The notes beneath the pieces were generated by a model. The model was not told where the DNA came from, did no database searches, and saw only the letters and a program-made list of their open reading frames with translations. From positions 62,001 to 126,000 of the forward strand of contig NZ_SNYW01000009.1 of the NCBI RefSeq assembly GCF_004363235.1: a stretch of 64,000 nucleotides of DNA, in the 5' to 3' direction. Source of the DNA: Dongia mobilis. GTDB lineage: Bacteria > Pseudomonadota > Alphaproteobacteria > Dongiales > Dongiaceae. Below are positions 8,770 through 16,860 of this stretch, in pieces; positions within the stretch are counted from its first letter, which is position 1, and every line of letters begins with the position of its first letter. A program made the position numbers and the translations under genes.

Positions 8770-10434
8770 CTAGTTCCGGCCGCTCAGCAGGCCGCGCGCG
8801 ACCACTTGGGCCTGGATTTCCGCCGCTCCCTCGAAGATGTTGAGGATGCGCGCGTCACACAGGACGCGGCTGATCTTGTATTCCTGGGCATAGCCGTTGC
8901 CGCCATGGATCTGGAGCGCGTTGTCGGCATTCGACCAGGCGACACGGGCACCCAGCAGCTTGGCCATGCCGGCGGGGATGTCGCAGCGCCGGTCGCTGTC
9001 CTTCTCGCGCGCCGCGAAATAGGTCAGCTGTCGCGCGATCATAATCTCCGCCGCCATCCAGGCGAGCTTTCCGTGGATGCGCGGGAAGGCATAGATCGGC
9101 TGGCCGAATTGAACGCGCTCGCGGGCATATTTGAGGCCGAGTTCCATGGCGCATTGCGCGACGCCGACGGCGCGGGCCGCCGTCTGGATGCGGGCACTCT
9201 CGAAGGTCGCCATCAACTGCTTGAAGCCCTGGCCTTCGGCGCCGCCCAGCAGGTTCGCCGCCTTCACCTCGAAACCGTCAAAGCCGAGCTCGTATTCCTT
9301 CATGCCGCGATAGCCGAGGACATGGATCTCGCCGCCGGTCATGCCCTTGGCGGGGAAGGGATCGCCGGTCGTGCCGCGCGGCTTTTCCGCGAGGAACATG
9401 GAAAGGCCGCGATAGTCGGTCGAATTGGGGTCGGTGCGCGCCAGCAGCGTCATCACGTCGGTGCGGCTGGCATGGGTGATCCAGGTCTTGTTGCCGGTGA
9501 TGCGATAGGTATCGCCTTCCTTCACCGCGCGCGTCCGCAGGGCGCCTAGGTCGGAACCGGTATTGGGCTCGGTGAAGACGGCGGTCGGCAGGATCTCGCC
9601 GCTGGCGATCCTGGGCAGCCAGTGCTGCTTCTGCGCCTCCGTGCCGCCCAGGCGGATCAGCTCCGCCGCAATCTCGGAACGGGTGCCGAGCGAGCCCAGG
9701 CCGATATAGCCGCGCGACAATTCCTCGGTCACCACGCACATGGCGAGCTTGCCCATGCCGGCGCCGCCGAACTCCTCCGGCACGGTCAGGCCGAAGACGC
9801 CCATTTCAGCCAATTGGCCGATGACCTCGACCGGGATCAACTCGTCCTTCAGATGCCACTGATGCGCCGCCTCGACGTGGTCCTCGGCAAAGCTGTGGAA
9901 CTGGTCGCGGATGATGGCGAGGGCCTCGTCGTCAAGTCCGGGATCGCCGAAATCACCATCTGCGATCAGGTCGGCCAGGCGCGCCCGCGCCGCCGGTGAA
10001 TTGCCGATCCGCATCAGGTCGTCGCAGAATTTGAAGGCGCCGGCATCAAGCCCGAAATCCGTCAGCCGAACGATTTCGCCCTGGCTCATCGGGAAGCCGC
10101 CCTTGATCTGCGGCAGGTATTCGCCGAAGGCGATCTGCAGGATGAGTTGCTCGCGCTCGCCGAATTTCCCGGCATTGTCCAGGCGTGCCGCCCAGGCCAA
10201 CATCTGCTCGAGGCCGGTCACATAGGTGGCCAGCCAGGAATAGCCATGGGCGATGAACTGGTGCTGGTCTAGGGCACGGGCATCGACGCGGCCGGCGGAG
10301 GTGACGCGGCCGATCAGGCGGCCGCGCACCTCTTCCAGCACCTTCTGCGCGGCGGAGAGTCCTGCCTGACAGCGGGCGAGCAGATCAGGCAGGAGCGGCG
10401 AGGCCGCCCCTGCTTCATTGAGGGCCACGGACAT
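8770..10434 (-). CDS. mcd: (2S)-Methylsuccinyl-CoA dehydrogenase, ethylmalonyl-CoA pathway
   Basis: A 554-residue FAD flavoprotein of the acyl-CoA dehydrogenase family that oxidises (2S)-methylsuccinyl-CoA to mesaconyl-CoA. It carries an N-terminal extension of about 150 residues absent from ordinary acyl-CoA dehydrogenases and typical of Mcd. The core dehydrogenase fold follows, with the N-terminal helical part starting near residue 155, the flavin-contacting TEPNTGSDLGALRT and KTWITHA stretches, and a C-terminal QIHGGNGYAQEY motif. The start lies 15 bases after the ccr stop on the same strand, so ccr-mcd form an operon. This context separates it from short-chain or isovaleryl-CoA dehydrogenases. 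Confidence 0.92.
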   Translation of the reverse strand: MSVALNEAGAASPLLPDLLARCQAGLSAAQKVLEEVRGRLIGRVTSAGRVDARALDQHQFIAHGYSWLATYVTGLEQMLAWAARLDNAGKFGEREQLILQIAFGEYLPQIKGGFPMSQGEIVRLTDFGLDAGAFKFCDDLMRIGNSPAARARLADLIADGDFGDPGLDDEALAIIRDQFHSFAEDHVEAAHQWHLKDELIPVEVIGQLAEMGVFGLTVPEEFGGAGMGKLAMCVVTEELSRGYIGLGSLGTRSEIAAELIRLGGTEAQKQHWLPRIASGEILPTAVFTEPNTGSDLGALRTRAVKEGDTYRITGNKTWITHASRTDVMTLLARTDPNSTDYRGLSMFLAEKPRGTTGDPFPAKGMTGGEIHVLGYRGMKEYELGFDGFEVKAANLLGGAEGQGFKQLMATFESARIQTAARAVGVAQCAMELGLKYARERVQFGQPIYAFPRIHGKLAWMAAEIMIARQLTYFAAREKDSDRRCDIPAGMAKLLGARVAWSNADNALQIHGGNGYAQEYKISRVLCDARILNIFEGAAEIQAQVVARGLLSGRN

Positions 10435-10449
10435 ACCTTCCCCCCGCGC

Positions 10450-11772
10450 TTATTCGTCGGTGCAGTCTTCGAGGGTGCGGCGGCCGGGGCGCTTAGCCTG
10501 GACCAGCACCGCCATGTTGCCGGGCTTGTGCTGGTTCTTCCACATTTTGGTATGCGCCGCGGGGATGTCCTCCCACGAGAAGACTTCCGACATGCAGGGG
10601 TCGATGCGCCGCTCGACGACCAGGTTGTTGGCCTGGCTGGCCTGCAGCAGATTGGCGAAGTGGCTGCCCTGGATACGCTTCTGCCGCATCCAGACGAAAC
10701 GCGCGTCGAAGGTGAGGTTGTAGCCGGTGGTGCCGGCGCAGAACACCACCATGCCGCCGCGCTTCACGACGAAGCACGACACGGGGAATGTCTGTTCGCC
10801 CGGATGCTCGAACACGAAATCGACGTCATTGCCCTTGCCGGTGATGTCCCAGATCGCCTTGCCGAAGGCGCGGCACTTCTTCATGTATTCGGCATAGCCG
10901 GCGGCATCATCGACATCCGGCAACTGGCCCCAGCAATCGAAATCGTTGCGGTTGATGACGCCCTTGGCGCCCAGCGACATGACGAAGTCGCGCTTCGATT
11001 CGTCCGAGATGATGCCGATGGCATTGGCACCGGCCGTCGCGCAGAGCTGTACCGCCATCGAGCCGAGGCCGCCCGAGGCGCCCCAGATGAGGACGTTGTG
11101 ACCGGGGCGCAGGATGTGCGGGCGATGGCCGAACAGCATGCGATAGGCGGTGGCAAGGGTCAGCGTATAGCAGGCGCTTTCCTCCCAGGTGAGGTGCTTC
11201 GGCCGCGCCATCAACTGGCGCGCCTGCACCTTGCAGAACTGGGCGAAGGAGCCGTCCGGCGTCTCATAGCCCCAGATGCGCTGGCTTGGCGAGAACATCG
11301 GGTCGCCGCCATTGCACTCCTCGTCGTCGCCGTCGTCCTGGTTGCAATGGACCACGACCTCGTCGCCGACCTTCCAGCGCTTGACCTTCGAGCCCACCGC
11401 CCAGACGATGCCGGAGGCATCGGAACCGGCGATGTGGTACGCCGCCTTGTGACCGTCAAAGGGTGAGATCGGCTTGCCGAGGCTGGCCCAGACGCCGTTG
11501 TAATTGACGCCGGCCGCCATCACCATGACGATGACTTCGTCCTGGTCCGGTTGTGGCGTCTCGACCGCTTCCACCTGCATCGCCGATTCCGGCGGACCGT
11601 GGCGCTCGCGGCGGATCGCCCAGGCATACATTTGCGGGGGCAGGTAACCGAGCGGCGGAATCTCGCCGATTTCATAGAGCTTCTTGCCCGTCACCGGCGC
11701 CGCCTTCGGGCTCGCCGCCTGGCCATCGCCCGATTTGGTCTCAATCGCCACAATCTTCGCCGTCTCGCTCAT
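10450..11772 (-). CDS. ccr: Crotonyl-CoA carboxylase/reductase
   Basis: A 440-residue NADPH-dependent medium-chain reductase that reductively carboxylates crotonyl-CoA to ethylmalonyl-CoA, the key CO2-fixing step of the ethylmalonyl-CoA pathway for C2 assimilation. The GroES-like domain contains AAGVNYNGVWASLG and the RIWGYETPDGSFAQF loop; the cofactor domain has LIWGASGGLGSMA; RIQGSHFAN follows. Published work on the Kitasatospora enzyme places CO2-binding Asn, Phe/Glu and His residues in these three regions; here the aromatic position appears to be Tyr, as I recall for other proteobacterial homologues. It is the first gene of ccr-mcd. Confidence 0.97.
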   Translation of the reverse strand: MSETAKIVAIETKSGDGQAASPKAAPVTGKKLYEIGEIPPLGYLPPQMYAWAIRRERHGPPESAMQVEAVETPQPDQDEVIVMVMAAGVNYNGVWASLGKPISPFDGHKAAYHIAGSDASGIVWAVGSKVKRWKVGDEVVVHCNQDDGDDEECNGGDPMFSPSQRIWGYETPDGSFAQFCKVQARQLMARPKHLTWEESACYTLTLATAYRMLFGHRPHILRPGHNVLIWGASGGLGSMAVQLCATAGANAIGIISDESKRDFVMSLGAKGVINRNDFDCWGQLPDVDDAAGYAEYMKKCRAFGKAIWDITGKGNDVDFVFEHPGEQTFPVSCFVVKRGGMVVFCAGTTGYNLTFDARFVWMRQKRIQGSHFANLLQASQANNLVVERRIDPCMSEVFSWEDIPAAHTKMWKNQHKPGNMAVLVQAKRPGRRTLEDCTDE

Positions 11773-11847
11773 GGTCGTATCCCATCCTTGGCAGTGCCGT
11801 TTCTGGCTGAATCTGCCGGCCGATTCACCTCTTGCCGGGTGTTAGCC

Positions 11848-11894
11848 TGTGCAGCATGGCAATCATCCTGCCTTCGCGCCTGCAGCAACGTCAA
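11848..11894 (-). promoter_or_regulatory. Candidate ccr promoter with GCTGCA motifs
   Basis: On the minus strand, TTGACG (11894-11889) and CAGGAT (11870-11865) stand 18 bases apart. GCTGCAG (11886-11880) lies in the spacer and GCTGCACA (11855-11848) lies past the expected start. The same two words occur around the proposed ecm promoter. The rest of the 230-base gap up to 12002 is AT-rich near 11900-11990 and shows no gene. Confidence 0.35.
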
Positions 11895-12002
11895 GGGTCT
11901 GGCGATACAAAAATACGTTGGGTGGAGAAATATTGAAGGCTTATGGCAGGTTAATCCCGAAGATAGCTAATAATATTACTAATTTCACGTGGCGTCGCAG
12001 CA

Positions 12003-12436
12003 TCACCAGAGATCTGCAAACCAGGAGAGGACGCTGTAACAGCCCCAAATCACGAGGGCGAGGGAGCCAAGGATGATGGCTGCCTGGGCCTGGTCCCGGA
12101 CGCAGACCTGATCAGTCCAATTTTAGCCCATCGTGCCGCCCGCCGGGCGCTCAGCAGGTCCGGCGATCGTTCCGTGATGGCAGCTACCCAGGCCAGATTG
12201 GCGATCTGGAGTTCGTGGATGTCGTCGTGGGGCAGTCGCAAGGCGACTGGTTCGTCAATGGCATCATTGGGGACGATGCGAATAGCCGCATACAGCCAAA
12301 TGGCGATAGGTGCGCCGGCACTGGACGTCAGTTCGACCCCAAACTCGTTCAGGCTGATGAAAACCTCGCGCCCGGATCCTCTGATTCGGTTGAAGAGGAT
12401 GGCGCTCATGGGCTCATGGGCGGCGGCAGATGCCAT
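12003..12436 (-). pseudogene. Frameshifted small membrane protein beside the M48 protease
   Basis: An ORF starting at ATG 12436 (GAGG four bases upstream, 10 bases after the M48 stop) encodes a beta-rich domain resembling the N-terminal domain of the adjacent M48 protein: a hydrophobic/acidic strand, an (L/F)-A-IR(I/V) core and an LPHDDIHELQIAN-like ending. It stops at 12050 after a degenerate Arg/Pro/Ser tail. In the -1 frame the sequence continues as a clear transmembrane segment (AAIILGSLALVIWGCYSV) ending at the stop 12003-12005. One missing base, for example in the A4 run (T4 at 12121-12124 on the plus strand), would restore a protein of about 144 residues. It could be decay, a sequencing error, or a frameshift; I see no classical slippery heptamer. 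Confidence 0.5.
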
Positions 12437-12446
12437 GCGGCCTCGG

Positions 12447-13514
12447 CTAGGTTTTCCGGCAGATCCGGCGTAGGGCCTGCCATTCGGCGTCGGACATGGC
12501 AGGCTTGCCGGCGCCGTCCGTTGCGGCATACTTGGCGCGGTCGGGCAGGCCCGGATGGGTCGAGAGCCAGTCCGGCAACATGCCGCCGCCCTTTTCCTCT
12601 TCCCCCTCCGCCAGCACCTTGAAGAATTCGGCGAGGCCATCCGATTTCAACCCGGCCTCGCGCAGCAATTCGATGCCGCGGTAATCCGCCTCAGTCTCCA
12701 TTTCCCGCGAGTAGGAAAGGATGGCGGCGAGATAGGCGAGATCGCCGGCGCCGGAACCGCCCAGGATGATGCTGACCGTGGCCGCGACGCCAAGATTGCT
12801 GATGATGCCCTGGGTCGGGTGGCGTAGTTCCAGATGCGCGATCTCATGCGCCAGTACGCCCGAGACCATGTCCGGCGAGGTCGCCATCTCGATGAGGCCG
12901 CTGGTGACCACTACGTGGTCGCCCGGTATGGCGAGGGCATTGGGAAACTTGACGTCGATAACGTCCAGGCTGATTTCGAGCCCGTCGGGCAGCAGCTTGT
13001 CGGTGAGCGTCCGCAGGGCCGTGGTGCCGTCCTCGCCCTTGCACAAAGTGAAGCCTTCGATAACTGCCTTGTGGACTTTTTCGCCGACGCGCTTTTCCCA
13101 GCTCTTCGGGACGAATTGCGTCAGTGCTGCCGCGCCATGGCGCCAGCCGAAGAACGCGATGGCGCCAATGGCCAGCCCGACAATGGTCCAGGTGGCGCCC
13201 ACAACAAACCCGCGTTTGGCCTCGCGCGCCTTCCAGGTGGCCAGTTGCGGCTGGGCTGCCAGCAATGCCTGGCGGGCAGGCGAATCATGCAGGAGGAGAC
13301 GCGGGGCCGGGTCGCTCAATCGGCCGAAATTCATGCCGCCGGTCACCTTGTTTTGGTCGATGACGCGGATATCGGCGAAGGGCCAGCGGTCGAGTTCCGC
13401 CACTTCCGCCGAAGCGATCACCAACTCCTCGCCCTCAATGCGAATGAGCGGCCGATGTGCCGTCGCGGTCTTGCCGTCGTAATAGCGATCTTCCGCCACG
13501 GTTTGCCTCGTCAC
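12447..13514 (-). CDS. M48 family zinc metalloprotease, membrane-anchored
   Basis: A 355-residue peptidase. The first ~95 residues form a small beta-rich domain, followed by one transmembrane helix (about 98-122) and a periplasmic/peripheral M48 domain. The zinc motif HEIAH is at about residues 220-224 and the third ligand lies in EADYRG some 35 residues on. The M48 family includes BepA, LoiP and HtpX, which handle envelope proteins; a quality-control role is inferred. It is the second gene of a three-gene unit: DUF898 protein upstream (120-base gap holding two palindromes) and the frameshifted small protein downstream. Confidence 0.9.
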   Translation of the reverse strand: MTRQTVAEDRYYDGKTATAHRPLIRIEGEELVIASAEVAELDRWPFADIRVIDQNKVTGGMNFGRLSDPAPRLLLHDSPARQALLAAQPQLATWKAREAKRGFVVGATWTIVGLAIGAIAFFGWRHGAAALTQFVPKSWEKRVGEKVHKAVIEGFTLCKGEDGTTALRTLTDKLLPDGLEISLDVIDVKFPNALAIPGDHVVVTSGLIEMATSPDMVSGVLAHEIAHLELRHPTQGIISNLGVAATVSIILGGSGAGDLAYLAAILSYSREMETEADYRGIELLREAGLKSDGLAEFFKVLAEGEEEKGGGMLPDWLSTHPGLPDRAKYAATDGAGKPAMSDAEWQALRRICRKT

Positions 13515-13525
13515 TGGTTGAACTA

Positions 13526-13553
13526 GTCATCCCCCGGGAAGGCGGGGGATCGA
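13526..13553. repeat. REP-like palindrome 1
   Basis: ATCCCCC (13529-13535) and GGGGGAT (13544-13550) are perfect arms, preceded by GTC and followed by CGAC. It lies in the DUF898-M48 gap. Confidence 0.5.
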
Positions 13554-13583
13554 CAAGTTACTGTGCTGTTGCTGACGCACTCG

Positions 13584-13612
13584 TGGATGGCCCGCCTTCG
13601 CGGGCCATGACA
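13584..13612. repeat. REP-like palindrome 2
   Basis: ATGGCCCG (13587-13594) pairs perfectly with CGGGCCAT (13601-13608) around CCTTCG, followed by GACA. Paired with the palindrome at 13526, it resembles a REP doublet. Confidence 0.5.
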
Positions 13613-13634
13613 GTGTGGTAAATGATGGACACCC

Positions 13635-14855
13635 TCACAAAATCCCCGGATCGAAGGCCTCCAGCAGGCCTTCACCCACCTTCGGCCGCTCCAGATTGGC
13701 ATGGGTGATCTCTGATCCTTCGATTTCGCCGATGACCTCGATGTTGTTGGCCAGGAACAACATGGTGCGATGGATGGCGATCGGCAAGCCCAGGCCCAGT
13801 GTGAATACGACGATCAGGATGTTACCCACATACCGGCTCATGACACGTCCGGGCGTGACGGGGGTGGCGAAGCGCAACCCGCCCAATTGCAGCTTGGCCG
13901 CCACTTCGCGGGCGATCGCCACCTGGTAGAAGCTGAAGGCCAGGACGTAGATCAGGGCGATGGCGACGTACATCAGGGCGAAAGCGATCATCACTGAAAC
14001 GTTTGCAGCCAGATTCATCTCCAGGCTGCCAGAACTGGCCGACACTTTGCTCAGCGCCATCGCAGTGGCGGCGACAATCATCCCGCCCAGGAAGATAACC
14101 AGGAATGTCCCGGCAACAGCGCAGACGGCACCGACGATGTAGGTGACGAAGACCGGGCCGGACTTCAGTTCTGCCTGCGCCTTGGCGTCGCCGAAATAGG
14201 AATGGTTGAGCCGATCGCTGAGCAGCCGCATCTGTGTCCAGGGCAGTGCCAGAGTAAAAGTGATTCCTGTCAACAAGGCAAAGAAGGTTGCCTTGAAACC
14301 CCAGGCCCAGGCGGAACCCGTCATGCCACCGCGAATGCCGCGCCAGAGCGTGCGCGTCAGGCGATAACGCTGCGCGGCGTATTGGGCGACGAAGGTCAGA
14401 TAGAAGATCAGGAAGGCGCCCACGATCTGGACGCCGACCAGAACCGCATCCGATATGTCGAGGCCGTAATAGGCGGCCTGGAAGCCGAAGATGAAGAGCA
14501 GATAGACCGGCATCACGATGAGAAAGCCCAGAAACATCTCGCCGCCGGTGCCGGTATATTCGAAGCGGTCGCCGTTGAGGCTGGTGCGCGACCACAGATA
14601 GCGCCGCATGCGGGTTTTGGCCCAGAAGCGGAAGATGGTGAGGGTCAGGATCGTCCACAGCAGGTTGGGCAGGAAGATGCCGTATAGCTCGCCGAGCTTG
14701 CCGTCATAGACAAACCCAGTCCGCGGCCCGGCAGGCTGGGCGATGTTACTGCCGCCCTGGACGGGAGGCTGGACTGGTGGCGGCGGAGAGGCGTTGTCGG
14801 CGGCGGGGGTGCGGGCAGGACTGGGCTGAAGACGCAGCGATTGATCCGGTGTCAC
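13635..14855 (-). CDS. DUF898 (YjgN-like) family integral membrane protein
   Basis: A 406-residue protein starting at GTG 14855 with AGAGGG upstream; the frame remains open to 15221 but crosses the metZ riboswitch and is noncoding there. A Pro-rich cytoplasmic segment (about residues 10-35) precedes the entry motif FVYDGKLGELYGIFLPNLLWT and about nine hydrophobic helices. The paired motif with TRMRRYLWSRTSL is characteristic of DUF898. Function is not established for the family. Its linkage to an M48 protease, also seen in other proteobacteria as I recall, suggests a shared membrane task. Confidence 0.85.
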   Translation of the reverse strand: MTPDQSLRLQPSPARTPAADNASPPPPVQPPVQGGSNIAQPAGPRTGFVYDGKLGELYGIFLPNLLWTILTLTIFRFWAKTRMRRYLWSRTSLNGDRFEYTGTGGEMFLGFLIVMPVYLLFIFGFQAAYYGLDISDAVLVGVQIVGAFLIFYLTFVAQYAAQRYRLTRTLWRGIRGGMTGSAWAWGFKATFFALLTGITFTLALPWTQMRLLSDRLNHSYFGDAKAQAELKSGPVFVTYIVGAVCAVAGTFLVIFLGGMIVAATAMALSKVSASSGSLEMNLAANVSVMIAFALMYVAIALIYVLAFSFYQVAIAREVAAKLQLGGLRFATPVTPGRVMSRYVGNILIVVFTLGLGLPIAIHRTMLFLANNIEVIGEIEGSEITHANLERPKVGEGLLEAFDPGIL

Positions 14856-14940
14856 GCGACCCTCTCTCTGGATTGTGCCCGACAGGGCTCTACAGCGAAA
14901 GATAGCAGGCGCAACAATGCCTCTCAAGCGCATGTGCCGC

Positions 14941-14970
14941 TTGACAATCCGGGTGCCGCCATGGCTTAAA
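14941..14970 (+). promoter_or_regulatory. Candidate metZ promoter
   Basis: A perfect TTGACA (14941-14946) is followed after 18 bases by CTTAAA (14965-14970). Transcription starting near 14977 would place the SAM-II element at the start of the leader. Confidence 0.6.
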
Positions 14971-15000
14971 GACCGCCGACGCGCCGGCCGGGCCGGTGCT

Positions 15001-15051
15001 CCGTGGTGATTTGTGCCGGATTGCGGCCACGTTAAACCAAGCGCTAAAAGG
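15001..15051 (+). promoter_or_regulatory. SAM-II riboswitch
   Basis: The leader of metZ matches the compact SAM-II (metA) RNA in order and spacing: a 5' arm CGTGG followed by TGATTT, then CCGGATTGC, the closing arm CCACG (15027-15031), GTTAAA, and the conserved GCTAAAAGG (about 15042-15050) that forms the pseudoknot with the loop. SAM-II binds S-adenosylmethionine and represses methionine genes, mostly in alphaproteobacteria. It lies 88 bases upstream of the metZ ATG with a terminator between, so control at transcription is likely. Confidence 0.88.
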
Positions 15052-15073
15052 TCCAGGAACGCGCTCTTTGACG

Positions 15074-15104
15074 CAACCTCGGCCTTTATCGGTCGAGGTT
15101 TTTT
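15074..15104 (+). terminator. Terminator serving as riboswitch expression platform
   Basis: AACCTCG (15074-15080) pairs with CGAGGTT (15093-15099) and runs into seven T residues. It lies 23 bases after the SAM-II element and 35 before the metZ start, the place expected for SAM-dependent attenuation. Confidence 0.8.
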
Positions 15105-15138
15105 TGTGCCCGGATGGAACGGGCCGGATGAGGCGATC

Positions 15139-16335
15139 ATGACGGTGAAGCGCGATATCAAGGCAAGCTGGAAAGCGGCGACCAGGCTGGTCCATGGCGG
15201 CCAGACCCGCAGCCAGTTCAAGGAGACCGCCGAGACGATCTACATGACGTCCGGCTATGTCTATGAAAGCGCCGAGGAGGCCGAGGCCGCCTTCGACAAT
15301 TCCAGGCCGCGCTTCGTCTATTCCCGCTTCGGCAACCCGACCGTCGCCATGTTCGAGAACCGCATGGCCGCCATCGAGGGTGCCGAGGCAGCGCGCGCAA
15401 CCTCATCCGGCATGGCCGCTGTCTTCGCCGCGCTCGCCAGCCAGGTGAAGGCCGGCGATAGGGTGGTGGCTTCCGATGCGCTGTTCGGTTCCTGCCAGTT
15501 CATCCTGGCCGAGATCCTGCCGAAATGGGGCGTCGAGACGGTGTTGGTCGACGGGCGCGACCTTGCGCAATGGAAGCAGGCCCTCGCCAAGCCGACCAAG
15601 GCCGTGTTCCTTGAAACGCCGAGCAATCCGGGCCTGCGCCTTGTCGACCTGAAGGCGGTCTGCGATCTCGCCCATGCCGCGGGTGCCAATGTCGTCGTGG
15701 ACAATGTCTTTGCGACGCCGCTGCTGCAGCAGCCGCTGCAGTTCGGGGCCGATGTCGTGGTCTATTCGGCAACCAAGCATATCGACGGGCAGGGGCGTTG
15801 TCTGGGCGGCGTCATCCTGGGCAGCGAGAAGTTCATCAACGAGACCCTGCAGCCCTTCATCCGCCATACCGGACCCAGCCTCAGCCCGATCAATGCCTGG
15901 ACCCTGCTGAAGGGGCTCGAGACACTCGATCTTCGCGTTGCCAAGCAATGCGACAGCGCCCTTAAGATTGCGCAGGCATTGCAGGGCCACAACAAGCTTG
16001 CCGGCGTGCTCTATCCCGGCCTCAGGGATTTTCCGCAATACGACCTGGCACAGAAGCAGATGAGCGCCGGCGGCACCATGCTGTCGCTCACCCTGGCCGG
16101 CGGCAAGGCCGAGGCGTTCAGATTCCTGAATGCGCTGGAGTTGGTGCTGATCTCCAACAACCTTGGTGATTCGAAATCGCTCGCGACGCATCCCGCGACC
16201 ACCACGCATCAGCGCCTGACGCCGGAGTTGAAGGAGAGCCAGGGGATCACCCAGGGCCTCATCCGCCTGTCGGTGGGACTGGAACATGTGGACGATCTGA
16301 TCGACGATCTCTCCAATGCGCTGAAGGCGGTGTGA
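15139..16335 (+). CDS. metZ: O-succinylhomoserine sulfhydrylase
   Basis: A 398-residue PLP enzyme of the Cys/Met metabolism family that makes homocysteine directly from an O-acylhomoserine and sulfide. The PLP lysine is K213 in YSATKHIDGQGR, and the family motifs YSRFGNPT and SSGMAAVF are present, as is the C-terminal LIRLSVGLEH. The ATG at 15139 gives the standard length; the frame open from 15013 crosses the riboswitch. O-succinyl versus O-acetyl preference is assigned by overall resemblance to MetZ. A GFA gene follows after 10 bases and is probably co-transcribed. Confidence 0.94.
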   Translation: MTVKRDIKASWKAATRLVHGGQTRSQFKETAETIYMTSGYVYESAEEAEAAFDNSRPRFVYSRFGNPTVAMFENRMAAIEGAEAARATSSGMAAVFAALASQVKAGDRVVASDALFGSCQFILAEILPKWGVETVLVDGRDLAQWKQALAKPTKAVFLETPSNPGLRLVDLKAVCDLAHAAGANVVVDNVFATPLLQQPLQFGADVVVYSATKHIDGQGRCLGGVILGSEKFINETLQPFIRHTGPSLSPINAWTLLKGLETLDLRVAKQCDSALKIAQALQGHNKLAGVLYPGLRDFPQYDLAQKQMSAGGTMLSLTLAGGKAEAFRFLNALELVLISNNLGDSKSLATHPATTTHQRLTPELKESQGITQGLIRLSVGLEHVDDLIDDLSNALKAV

Positions 16336-16345
16336 GGAGGGACTT

Positions 16346-16753
16346 GTGAGCGAAGGGTTTTTGACCGGCCGCTGCGCCTGCGGCGCCTTTCGCTATTGCT
16401 TCGATCCGACCGGCGCCGTCACCGATTACTGTCATTGCGAAACCTGCCGGCGCTGGAGCGGGGCGCCGGTTACCGCCTGGGCGCAGGTGCCGAGGGACCG
16501 GTTCGAGATCCTAGCCGGCACCACGAAGACCTTCCGATCGTCGCCGGCGGCAGAGCGGCATTTCTGCCCGGAATGCGGTTCGCCGGTCTATATGAGCGGC
16601 GGCGACACCATCGGCATCATGCTGGGCACGGTTGATGATGCCAGCGGGCTCTCGCCGACGGCGCACGGCTTTGAGACAGCGCGCCTCGCCTGGCTCCACA
16701 TCGAAGATGGTTTGCCGCGCTGGCCGAAGGCGCCTCCATACGACGAAAAGTAA
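16346..16753 (+). CDS. GFA family zinc protein, second copy
   Basis: A 135-residue protein starting at GTG 16346, preceded by GAGGAGGG. Zinc cysteines are visible in RCACG, CHCETC and FCPECGSP. It shares the fold with the 7529 gene but is diverged. Ten bases after metZ, it should fall under the same riboswitch, which links it by inference to sulfur metabolism. No reaction can be assigned. Confidence 0.85.
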   Translation: MSEGFLTGRCACGAFRYCFDPTGAVTDYCHCETCRRWSGAPVTAWAQVPRDRFEILAGTTKTFRSSPAAERHFCPECGSPVYMSGGDTIGIMLGTVDDASGLSPTAHGFETARLAWLHIEDGLPRWPKAPPYDEK

Positions 16754-16789
16754 TATAATTACTGAGTCATCGGTTTGGCAGTTCGTATC

Positions 16790-16829
16790 TTGCGTCGCTC
16801 CCGCTGCAGCCGCTATATTGCGCTGCACA
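16790..16829 (+). promoter_or_regulatory. Candidate ecm promoter with GCTGCA motifs
   Basis: TTGCGT (16790-16795) and TATATT (16814-16819) are 18 bases apart. GCTGCAG (16803-16809) is in the spacer and GCTGCACA (16822-16829) overlaps the expected transcription start, as at the proposed ccr promoter. Confidence 0.4.
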
Positions 16830-16860
16830 ATAATAAGATTACCGCCGGGAGAGAGAAAGA

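Noticed and set aside
11849-12076. Plus-strand 75-codon frame upstream of ccr
   Set aside because: No ribosome-binding site or domain, and it overlaps the ccr promoter and the end of the frameshifted gene.
12121-12124. Programmed -1 frameshifting signal
   Set aside because: The A4 run does not form an X-XXY-YYZ heptamer and no strong downstream stem is evident; kept only as a possible one-base deletion site.
12050-12173. The Arg/Pro/Ser-rich tail of the 12436 ORF as its true C-terminus
   Set aside because: Its composition is typical of out-of-frame GC-rich DNA, whereas the -1 frame gives a well-formed transmembrane segment.
16754-16860. Cobalamin riboswitch upstream of ecm-bluB
   Set aside because: The 107-base gap is too short and no B12 box (GCCACTG-like) is seen.
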